This document shows positions 14,393-21,723 of a stretch of 28,813 nucleotides of DNA, in pieces. The stretch covers positions 1-28,813 of the forward strand of contig JAMOTR010000054.1 in NCBI GenBank assembly GCA_027068385.1, written 5' to 3'. How positions within the stretch are numbered: position 1 is the first letter of the stretch; every line of letters begins with the position of its first letter. The notes below the pieces were generated by a model. The model was not told the origin of the DNA and did no database searches. It saw only the letters and a list, made by a program, of their open reading frames with translations. The stretch is from Candidatus Heimdallarchaeota archaeon. GTDB taxonomy: Archaea > Asgardarchaeota > Njordarchaeia > Njordarchaeales > JAMOTR01. The position numbers were made by a program, and so were the translations under genes.

Positions 14393-14440
14393 TGAAGCGT
14401 GTAAGGCCTGAGATACAATGATGAAGTGCCAGGCTCCTGA
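14389..14440 (+). ncRNA. C/D box guide sRNA (predicted)
   Basis: All four boxes are present with textbook archaeal spacing: C box ATGATGA 14389-14395, 12-base guide AGCGTGTAAGGC 14396-14407, D' box CTGA 14408-14411, 6-base spacer GATACA, C' box ATGATGA 14418-14424, 12-base guide AGTGCCAGGCTC 14425-14436, D box CTGA 14437-14440. Such RNAs bind L7Ae, Nop5 and fibrillarin and direct 2'-O-methylation of the target base paired five positions upstream of D or D'. Implied target strings are GCCUUACACGCU and GAGCCUGGCACU; the second resembles the AGCCUGG found in D-arms of archaeal tRNAs, but no target is in the window. It overlaps the panD stop and may be processed from the tyrS-panD transcript. Terminal stem pairing is weak. 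Confidence 0.85.
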
Positions 14441-14494
14441 AAATGGCGCGTTTTTGGAAAGAGACGGAAAGCTAATTTTTACCAAAATGGCGCG
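14440..14494 (+). repeat. Pair of 11-base direct repeats before the membrane-protein gene
   Basis: AAAATGGCGCG occurs at 14440-14450, just after the D box, and at 14484-14494, ending directly before the ATG at 14495. The spacing start-to-start is 44 bases. They may be an operator pair; each also contains an ATG opening a mini-frame (MARFWKETES and MAR). An AATTTTTA box at 14474-14481 is spaced 27 bases from the in-frame ATG at 14504. Confidence 0.5.
14451..14455 (+). terminator. Candidate T-run terminator after panD and the sRNA
   Basis: A TTTTT run lies 10 bases after the D box, in the only gap of this stretch. Archaeal RNA polymerase can terminate on short U runs. The evidence is the run and its position only. 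Confidence 0.3.
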
Positions 14495-16576
14495 ATGATA
14501 AGAATGCAAACGAAGCCTCTTTATCACTATTGGAACAAACTTAGCTCGGAAAGGAAGATCAAGAACTACCTAGAGTACATTACGCTAAACACTTTAGGTA
14601 GAATCGTCCCGAAGAGCATCAACAGGAGCCTCGTTCCGTTTATTATACTCTCATCGATACCCCTGGGATCCTTCGGGGCGTTTCTTATATTATTATCGTT
14701 CGTTTCCGGTTACATTAAGCCCGGCCCTAAGTTGCGGAACATATCTTCTACGCTATCAATATGCATAGAAAACACTTTTCACATCCTCTTAGAGACGTTG
14801 CTCATCTCGATATCCGTTACGTCCTTGCTCATAGTTCCGTTCGTAGTTGGGGTACTAGCGCGCGAGGAGGTAGGACTTAGGATAAACGTGAAGAACGTAG
14901 CGCTCCTCATAGCCTCCGTTCCCTTCGTTCTTCTCTTATCCTATGCGTTATCTTCCGCCTCTAAGATAGCCTCCGTATACTCTTTCTCCATAGCTTTTCT
15001 ACTATCCGCGCTCCTCTTGGGCTTCTATTATCCTAAACACCAAGAAGTAGCCTCCGTGGGCGCTTTGGGACTACTATTAATACTTCTAATAGCCCTCACG
15101 CATACGGTTCCGTTCGTGTTATCTTTAGAGGAGTACCTATCTAATCGGCTCTCGATATTACTCCTCGTCTTCCTCTTCGCCTTCTCACGGCTCCCGATAT
15201 ACGCGTCCGCGTACGCTTCCTCTAGAGCATCTATATCGCTCTTTTCCCCAGCTCTTACTCTTAAGGCCGATAAGTTCGCGGTATACGCTACGTTCATAAC
15301 TACGGTCTTCCTCGACGTAGCTACGATCACGTTCTTCTTCACCCTCCCGAGAACGTCATTGAGATACATTACTACTAGAATATACGGACCCATCGAGGCG
15401 ACGGGGGCGGCCCTTGAGTACATATATCCCATTAATTATCGGATAGGACCGTCCGTAACCGTGAGCCAGATACAACTCGTTAACGCGGTCGTACCCGTTA
15501 TCTACCTCGCAACGCTGCTCGCTGCGGTCATAGCGTTTCCGGGAACCACGATGTATCGTTCTCCCCCGGAGAACCCGGGCGGTCGCATATATTACTTCAT
15601 TAAGGTAATCACGACGACGAAGAGGCGGACCGTATACACGCTCATCATAGCCGTCGTGTTCTTACCTATTACGATAGTAGCCTTTTCGCCCATGATCCCC
15701 GAATTGTCCTCGTTCTTCCAGAAGATATCCACGACCGCTTTATACGTTGCTATAACGACGGAGGCGAAATTCCGGCGCGACGTGAGGAGGATCACGAACG
15801 AGAGCGAGTACACGTCCTACATCTCACACGAAATCCTTAAGGCCATAAGCCACAGACGTAAGTCCCTCGTGATTATAGGGTACTCGAACATAGCCGATAA
15901 CACTATATCTAGCGGCCTACACCGGGATAGCTTTAGGGAGTTCTTCCGGGAAACCGATCCGATCATCGTGGCTAAGAACGACTTTACCCTAGCGATTTTA
16001 CTGCCCTCCATATTAATCATATCGGACGATCATAAGTCCCGGTCTAGGAGGTTCGGTGAGTACGGATATAAGGAGTATAACGTCCTCGGGGACTACTTCC
16101 GGATACCTACTTTAGTTGCTAATCCCATGGCTAGAATATACGACGTAAAGTCCATCATAGCGGAAAGCAATGCCGTGCTCTTCCTCGATCCTAGGGAGTC
16201 TAAGAGGTTAATGGAGAAGCTCATAACCGAGCATAAGCCGCACGAGATCGCGTACATTATACGCGTGAGTAATACCGATACCTTCGCGCGGCTCCTTCAG
16301 AGGTCAAACGAGCTTATGGTGTTTCCCATATACTTCGAGCGTATCGTCGGTGATCGGCGGTATACTATACTCATGAAGATAGTAGATAAGTACGAAAGCG
16401 GCAAGAAAAACTCCCCTCTCTTCGTGTTCCTAGACATGAGCTCGGGTGATGAGGACATCGTGTACGGGAAGGCGTTCTCGTTCCTCATTAACTACGCGAT
16501 ATTCTCCGAGATACCTATAGTGTCGATATTCGGAGGTGAGAGACGATGGCGTTTAGGAAGAGGCTCCCCTCGTTAG
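14495..16576 (+). CDS. Polytopic membrane protein with C-terminal RCK/TrkA-N-like domain, unrecognised
   Basis: The 693-residue protein has about ten hydrophobic segments between residues 45 and 415, for example SLVPFIILSSIPLGSFGAFL and VALLIASVPFVLLLSYAL, and then a soluble tail from about 430. The tail begins KSLVIIGYSNIADN, like the first strand of a Rossmann fold with a degraded G-x-G-x-x-G. It later shows DVKSIIAESNAVLFLDP and AYIIRVSNTDTFARLL, resembling the order of TrkA-N/RCK nucleotide-binding domains of potassium channels. No potassium selectivity filter (TVGYG) is visible. The start may be ATG 14504 (MQTKPLYHYW), which suits the AATTTTTA box. The 3' end overlaps the giant gene by 31 bases. 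No family was recognised; an ion channel or transporter with regulatory domain is one possibility. Confidence 0.65.
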   Translation: MIRMQTKPLYHYWNKLSSERKIKNYLEYITLNTLGRIVPKSINRSLVPFIILSSIPLGSFGAFLILLSFVSGYIKPGPKLRNISSTLSICIENTFHILLETLLISISVTSLLIVPFVVGVLAREEVGLRINVKNVALLIASVPFVLLLSYALSSASKIASVYSFSIAFLLSALLLGFYYPKHQEVASVGALGLLLILLIALTHTVPFVLSLEEYLSNRLSILLLVFLFAFSRLPIYASAYASSRASISLFSPALTLKADKFAVYATFITTVFLDVATITFFFTLPRTSLRYITTRIYGPIEATGAALEYIYPINYRIGPSVTVSQIQLVNAVVPVIYLATLLAAVIAFPGTTMYRSPPENPGGRIYYFIKVITTTKRRTVYTLIIAVVFLPITIVAFSPMIPELSSFFQKISTTALYVAITTEAKFRRDVRRITNESEYTSYISHEILKAISHRRKSLVIIGYSNIADNTISSGLHRDSFREFFRETDPIIVAKNDFTLAILLPSILIISDDHKSRSRRFGEYGYKEYNVLGDYFRIPTLVANPMARIYDVKSIIAESNAVLFLDPRESKRLMEKLITEHKPHEIAYIIRVSNTDTFARLLQRSNELMVFPIYFERIVGDRRYTILMKIVDKYESGKKNSPLFVFLDMSSGDEDIVYGKAFSFLINYAIFSEIPIVSIFGGERRWRLGRGSPR
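16532..16539 (+). promoter_or_regulatory. Strong Shine-Dalgarno site of the giant gene
   Basis: GGAGGTGA lies six bases before the ATG at 16546 and inside the coding end of the membrane-protein gene. It supports this start and translational coupling of the pair. Confidence 0.75.
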
Positions 16577-19500
16577 CAATACCCGTAACGAACCTCGTGT
16601 ACATAACGCGCAACGAGTACCTTTCGAATAACCTTTCGTTGAAGCTTTCCGAGGCCTATGAGAAGCTTAGGTATCAACTACGGCTACTTCTTTTGCTCCC
16701 ATACACGGCTTCCGTGCGCTCTAATGAGGTAGACGAGGTCGACGTGTCTCCGCGGGTATATTCGACGATCGCTCAGTACACGTTCTTAAAGATACTCGAG
16801 GAGGAAGCTAAGAAAGAGGGGCTCTCGAACGAGAGGGTAGCGGTGATATTCAATACGGTGTCGAAGGTGACGCAGATACCGGAGAACGTCTATAAGTCGA
16901 TCAGCTATCTAAACTCGGCCGTCTTCTTCTCGTTCCCTTACGAGTCCGAGAAGCCCATAACGGTAAAAGCTAAAATAAGGAGAGCCGCGTTCGAAGAGCT
17001 TATAAAGAGTATAGAGGAAGCTCTATCGAGAGGAGATAGTATTCCCTTAGATATACGCCCCATAGAGATATACGTAAAGAAGGCGGCGGAGCTAGGGAAG
17101 CGCAGCGAAACCGAAGTAAGGATCTTCTTGAAGAGCGTTCACGAGGTCTTCGAGACTCCTAGCTTACCTCTCTTCGTGATGATTCCGATGATCGTGGGTA
17201 ACCTAAAGGAGCACAAGACGTTCGCGCAAGCTCAATCCGTAGCGATGAACGCGATGAGATCTATACGGAACTTCGACGACAGAATTAGGAAGGTAATAAG
17301 GAAGATAGAAGGGAGACATATCTCTCGGGAGAGCTTATACGTGATCTTAGATACGCTCTTGAAGGTTAAGAAATACGCTGATATCGTCTTCGAGCTCGTT
17401 CCCGACGAATATAGGGACGTCTTAGAGGATAAGAACGGAGAGCTCCATCGCGCCTTAAAGAAAATCGATATGAGTGAAGGGAGCGTAGACCGCTATAGGC
17501 CTCTAAAGGAGCGGGTTAAAAACGTTACAAAAGCGAGGGATCCGGAGAAAAAGAAGGATGAGATAGCTAAGGCCGCGTTAGTTGTACTTCGTATATTCTG
17601 CGAAGCGATTAATCGCGTATATCGTCCTAAGGGTAGGAAGGCGAAGCTCCATAAGCTCGTAATAATACCCGTAGAGGACTCGCTAGAGCATTATCAGAAG
17701 TTTCTAGCTACGCACACGGACATCGTAGACTTAGTGGGAGACACAACTATATTTACGGATAATCGGGACGAAACTCGCGTAACGGCTCAGGGTAAGCAAG
17801 AACTAATACGCCTGAAGTTCATATCCGATAAAATAAAGAGGAAGAAAGAAGAGGTCCTGAAGAAGATCGAGGACGATAAGAAGAGGGACGTCTTAGACGG
17901 GTTACTCAAGCTCGATATGAACGTAGAGATCAGGGACGTCCTCGGGATCGCGCGCTTCATTATACCTCAGACACTAATAGGGGTATACCGCGGAGCGCAA
18001 CGCGCTACCTCACCGTTATATTACATGATATGTTCGATAGATATTCCCCTATCCGCGCTAGCTACGATATCCGTAATCTCCGGATTAATACCCACGATCA
18101 AGCTAAAGGTCGTAGAAGAGGACGGGGAGAAGGCGTACTTATTATACGTTCTAGATATGTTTGGGTACGCCTCAGGCCCTTGCCCTCATAACCCAGTAAG
18201 GACGATCGTAAACCTTCGCGGTACCTTATATGGAGCCGAGTTAAGGGACCCTATAAAAGAGGTGTTTGGAATCGAAGGAGACGAAGTCGAGAAATATAAG
18301 GAGGCTTGCGAAGACTTCCTCAAGAACCTCTTGAAACTAGATAAGATAAGTAGCGAGGGAGAGGACGAAACGATAAAGACGCGGAATCTCTTCACCACGG
18401 CCGTAATGGCTTTACATTCGTTGATCGCTATGAACGCCATCGCGAACGTATCACCCAAGCCCTCATGCCCAAGTAGTTCTTTACCGAAGTTGCACGTATC
18501 GGACGTGCTTAGGGAGGCGAAGAGAATGGGAATAAACGCGGACGACCGTAGGGTATGTTATAACAGCAGGATCTGTCCGATGAGTAAAATAAACGTATCG
18601 TTATATCCCATAGATTCCCTCTATACTCTCCCTAACGTACTCTCTTTAGCGCTCTCTTACGTAAATAGCGACAAGGCTAAGCTCCTTATAGACCTTCGGA
18701 TGAACTTCTTTAACAACCTCTTAGGGCTAACCGAGAAGGATCGCAAGCTTATGAGGATAGCGAAGGTCTTCGTGCACGCTTGCGCTACCGGTACATACGT
18801 ATCTCACGCGTTTATCTTAGGAGCGGTAAGCGGGGCGAAGTTAAATTATAAGAGGGGAATCCTAGCTCGCGGCCGGTTCGACGCTAAGACGATATACATG
18901 GAGCCTTGTCTTCAGGGTAAGGTAATAGTAAAGAAGATAGCTGAGACGTACTTAAAGGAAAAGAAGGGAGAGGGATGCGCCTCCTCATTATCTAAGATTA
19001 TTAATAATTCTTCGCGGAGGCCCGACGTAGTACTTAAGAGCATATTAGATAGCGAGAGTTGTAGGGAGAAGATTCATAGCGGGATCGACGTACCTTTACC
19101 TCGGCCCATCTATAAGATGCACGTATTAGGTTCACATACGGAGTTCGAGGGAGAGTTCTATCGGATGAAGAACGTCCTAATAGACCGGAGGCTCTTCTTG
19201 AGGCGCGACAAAACGGCTGATCTTTCGGTAATAGATGAGCTATTTAACGAGTTAGAGAAACTCGACGAGGAAGATCTAAAGGAGTTCTCGTTCTCTTCGC
19301 CCGGTGAGAAGGGAGGGAAGAAGGAGGTAAAGGAGGATCTTATACTTAGACTCATTCACACGATAGCTCCGAAGCTAGCCTCTTTATACATCTCCTACAT
19401 ACCATTGTACGATGACGTTCCGAGTAATAAGAGGGGAGTCGTAACGAAGCTAATAGAGAATCACGCGGAGCTCGTTAAAGATATATTCGAGGAGTACGCG

Positions 19501-20739
19501 AGGGAGGGGACGAGAATAATAGAAAAAATAAAGAAGCTCAAAAAGCGGAAGGGGGCGTTCGATTATAAGATTAAGAAAATAAGGGTGAGCGGGTGCTCTA
19601 GCGATGAATCTTATGAGTACATCATCAAGCCCGTCCCCGCTTTCTCCGAAGAAGCGTCCGAAGAGGATCTCGCGTTATCCGCGTACGGCCCGTGTATAAA
19701 ACCCGATTGTATACTTCAACAATGCTTACCGAAGTTAGCTATACCCCCGTCCACGCTTAGGATCCTAGTCGGCATAGGGAAGTTCCTCATATCGGGAGAG
19801 GCGGATCCTAAGTACTTCCCCATACTCACGACGAACAGAGGGCTTATTACCGTATTAAAGCAACTCTCGTTATACTTCGCGTCCATAAATAAGGAGAAGA
19901 TCCCTCTATACGTACTCGCGGAGTTCGAAGACAAAGGCGACTCCTTTACGCTCAAGAGGATATTAGGGCTTCGTGAGGACGAGCTCTCGATAAAGATAGA
20001 GAGAAAATCTGCGTCGCACGTGATTCCTTATCCTATTAACAAGCTAGATGAGAAGCTCTTAAGACTACGGGAGGAAGAGCTCAAAAGGAGGCTTCCGAAC
20101 GAGAAAGAGACGAAGATGAGCGTGATAGAATTCCTAGAGAAGCTCCTTAGCGCGTTCGCGGACGCCTCTCGTAAGTACTACGGTATATCTCATGGCACGT
20201 CCCCTAAGATAGAGATATACCCTATACCTATACTAAGGAAGGAAAACCCCCTTTCAAGAGCGGTCCACGTACTCGTCCGGTCCTCATCTATGAAAGAAAG
20301 GAACGGAGAGAAGAGGAAGCGCATAGAGCGGGGCGATAAGGAAGTATATGTAGAATATAAAATGCAGGTGATCTCGAAGTTCGGCTCGATTAAACGCAAG
20401 CGGAAGGTTATACCCGTACCTACTAAAGGATTCGCCGCGTCACTTCCGAGACAGTCCTCAGACTATTATAACGCGCTCGCCACGTACTTCCTTTCGAACA
20501 GACTTTCCACGATTCCGGGCGGTTATAACAAAGGGTTATACATATACGAGGCGCCCTTCGTAAAGCCCGACCTAGATCTAATAGACTTACTCTCGAAGGA
20601 CGACGCTCTGTATGTAGTTCTCGCTAGGCTTCGGGACTTATACCTCGATATACCCACAGCCGATAACGTAGAGGGCTCCGTGCTTATAGGAACGTTTAGG
20701 CCCGAGAACACGATAAACTCGCTCATAAGACTAGATTGA
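16546..20739 (+). CDS. Giant protein of 1397 residues, no recognised family
   Basis: A single uninterrupted frame encodes a mostly soluble, Lys/Arg/Glu-rich, largely helical protein; no signal peptide or membrane segment is clear. Cysteines cluster in the middle and C-terminal thirds: GPCPHNP near 545, KPSCPS near 641, VCYNSRICPMS at 669-677, then GPCIKPDCILQQC around 1049-1059, which may bind metal or form disulfides. A stretch KAKLLIDLRMNFFNNLLGL (around 720) looks like a buried strand followed by an Asn/Phe turn. Walker, protease or nuclease motifs were not found. It starts inside the membrane-protein gene with a strong SD, so the two are made together, and probably act together at the membrane. 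Codon use matches its neighbours. Function unknown. Confidence 0.7.
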   Translation: MAFRKRLPSLAIPVTNLVYITRNEYLSNNLSLKLSEAYEKLRYQLRLLLLLPYTASVRSNEVDEVDVSPRVYSTIAQYTFLKILEEEAKKEGLSNERVAVIFNTVSKVTQIPENVYKSISYLNSAVFFSFPYESEKPITVKAKIRRAAFEELIKSIEEALSRGDSIPLDIRPIEIYVKKAAELGKRSETEVRIFLKSVHEVFETPSLPLFVMIPMIVGNLKEHKTFAQAQSVAMNAMRSIRNFDDRIRKVIRKIEGRHISRESLYVILDTLLKVKKYADIVFELVPDEYRDVLEDKNGELHRALKKIDMSEGSVDRYRPLKERVKNVTKARDPEKKKDEIAKAALVVLRIFCEAINRVYRPKGRKAKLHKLVIIPVEDSLEHYQKFLATHTDIVDLVGDTTIFTDNRDETRVTAQGKQELIRLKFISDKIKRKKEEVLKKIEDDKKRDVLDGLLKLDMNVEIRDVLGIARFIIPQTLIGVYRGAQRATSPLYYMICSIDIPLSALATISVISGLIPTIKLKVVEEDGEKAYLLYVLDMFGYASGPCPHNPVRTIVNLRGTLYGAELRDPIKEVFGIEGDEVEKYKEACEDFLKNLLKLDKISSEGEDETIKTRNLFTTAVMALHSLIAMNAIANVSPKPSCPSSSLPKLHVSDVLREAKRMGINADDRRVCYNSRICPMSKINVSLYPIDSLYTLPNVLSLALSYVNSDKAKLLIDLRMNFFNNLLGLTEKDRKLMRIAKVFVHACATGTYVSHAFILGAVSGAKLNYKRGILARGRFDAKTIYMEPCLQGKVIVKKIAETYLKEKKGEGCASSLSKIINNSSRRPDVVLKSILDSESCREKIHSGIDVPLPRPIYKMHVLGSHTEFEGEFYRMKNVLIDRRLFLRRDKTADLSVIDELFNELEKLDEEDLKEFSFSSPGEKGGKKEVKEDLILRLIHTIAPKLASLYISYIPLYDDVPSNKRGVVTKLIENHAELVKDIFEEYAREGTRIIEKIKKLKKRKGAFDYKIKKIRVSGCSSDESYEYIIKPVPAFSEEASEEDLALSAYGPCIKPDCILQQCLPKLAIPPSTLRILVGIGKFLISGEADPKYFPILTTNRGLITVLKQLSLYFASINKEKIPLYVLAEFEDKGDSFTLKRILGLREDELSIKIERKSASHVIPYPINKLDEKLLRLREEELKRRLPNEKETKMSVIEFLEKLLSAFADASRKYYGISHGTSPKIEIYPIPILRKENPLSRAVHVLVRSSSMKERNGEKRKRIERGDKEVYVEYKMQVISKFGSIKRKRKVIPVPTKGFAASLPRQSSDYYNALATYFLSNRLSTIPGGYNKGLYIYEAPFVKPDLDLIDLLSKDDALYVVLARLRDLYLDIPTADNVEGSVLIGTFRPENTINSLIRLD

Positions 20740-20768
20740 TTTTATCCTTTAGTGTACGACCCCAGAAG

Positions 20769-20774
20769 TTTATA
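20769..20774 (+). promoter_or_regulatory. Candidate TATA box
   Basis: TTTATA lies in the 56-base gap after the giant gene, centred about 25 bases before the ATG at 20796. This is the spacing of a leaderless archaeal promoter and separates the following operon from the giant gene. Confidence 0.5.
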
Positions 20775-20795
20775 CCGGTCCCCAATGATCATTAG

Positions 20796-21347
20796 ATGGA
20801 TCCTCGTAGAGCGATACGCGCCGCTCTAAGGCTCTGTATGAACGAGAAGGAGAACATCATAGAAGGGAGGCCTTGGAGCGAATCCGTGTATAAGTTGTAC
20901 TCGGAGGAGATAGAGGCTCTAAAGAAGCTAGCTGAGGAAGTAAAGGAGGACAAAGAGAGGGCTAAGGAGGTCCTTAAGATATTAGTGGAGGAGCTCATAG
21001 ATTACCCCATACGGTGTTCTTTAATAGTCGATTCGGGCTTATGGGAGAACGTTAAGGACGCGGATCCGAGGCTCGCTAAGGTGGCGCTATTCTTGATGAG
21101 GCGCGAATTATCTGAAGAGGCCGTGGAGGAACTCATGAAGAGTCATAAGGGTAGGGCTTTGCTCGCTGGTCGGATCGAGGAGCGTGTGAAGAACGCTGTG
21201 CTCCGTCGGCTAGACGGATCGAACTTCGTGTACGATGAGCTAGACGAGCTAAGATATCTTCTAAACGTCGCCGAATCTCTTTCCGGATATATCGATAAAA
21301 GGATATTATCGAGGTGGAAGAAAGTCGTAGAATGTATAAGCAAGTGA
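20796..21347 (+). CDS. Helical protein of 183 residues, function unknown
   Basis: The protein is strongly acidic/basic and predicted almost entirely helical (MDPRRAIRAALRLCMNEKEN, EIEALKKLAEEVKEDKERA, LRRDG-type turns near the end). It resembles helical-repeat or HEAT-like proteins in character, but no family was recognised. It starts leaderless after a TTTATA box and its last 16 bases overlap the pth2 start, so it is cotranslated with peptidyl-tRNA hydrolase. A role linked to translation is only inferred from this coupling. Confidence 0.65.
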   Translation: MDPRRAIRAALRLCMNEKENIIEGRPWSESVYKLYSEEIEALKKLAEEVKEDKERAKEVLKILVEELIDYPIRCSLIVDSGLWENVKDADPRLAKVALFLMRRELSEEAVEELMKSHKGRALLAGRIEERVKNAVLRRLDGSNFVYDELDELRYLLNVAESLSGYIDKRILSRWKKVVECISK

Positions 21348-21685
21348 TAGTTTTTAACTCCGATATCCTGAGGAAGGTCGGAAAGGGGAAGTTAGCCGCA
21401 CAAGTAGCCCACGCTAGTTTAGGGGCTTTACGCGAAGCGGAACGTATACGGCCCGGTCTCGTGAGGGCGTGGGAGAGAAGAGGGGCGAAGAAAGTAGTAG
21501 TAAAAGCCCCGAAGGACGTTCTTATTGAACGCTACGAGATCGCTAAGCTTCGCGGTCTTCCGTGTTATTTAGTGAGGGATGCCGGGCACACTCAATTACC
21601 CCCGGGTACGATCACCGCGCTAGGCATAGGACCCGCCCCCGAAAAACGGGTCGATCAGATAACCGGGGACCTTAAGCTCTTATAA
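21332..21685 (+). CDS. pth2: Peptidyl-tRNA hydrolase, archaeal/eukaryotic Pth2 type
   Basis: Pth2 releases peptides from prematurely dropped peptidyl-tRNA. The 117-residue product from ATG 21332 begins MYKQVIVFNSDI, matching the family's first strand, and has GKGKLAAQVAHASLGAL, then LPCYLVRDAGHTQLPPGTITALGIGPAP with the conserved D-AGHTQ and PPGT. A GTG at 21314 would add six residues (MEESRR) without family support. It overlaps the upstream helical-protein gene by 16 bases. Length is typical (115-125). Confidence 0.93.
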   Translation: MYKQVIVFNSDILRKVGKGKLAAQVAHASLGALREAERIRPGLVRAWERRGAKKVVVKAPKDVLIERYEIAKLRGLPCYLVRDAGHTQLPPGTITALGIGPAPEKRVDQITGDLKLL

Positions 21686-21723
21686 GCGCGCTACACTTTT
21701 TACGTCCACGCGTAGATGAGGTA

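Noticed and set aside
16297..16488. Small reverse-strand frames inside the membrane-protein and giant-protein genes.
   Set aside because: Ser/Arg-rich compositions typical of antisense shadows; no promoter, SD or family resemblance.
18600..18760. Possible CRISPR-associated CARF/Csx1-like segment in the giant protein (KAKLLIDLRMNFFNNLLG).
   Set aside because: The strand followed by N-F resembles the D-x-THG region only loosely; Thr-His-Gly is absent, no HEPN R-x4-6-H pair is convincingly placed, and no CRISPR array or cas gene is in the window.
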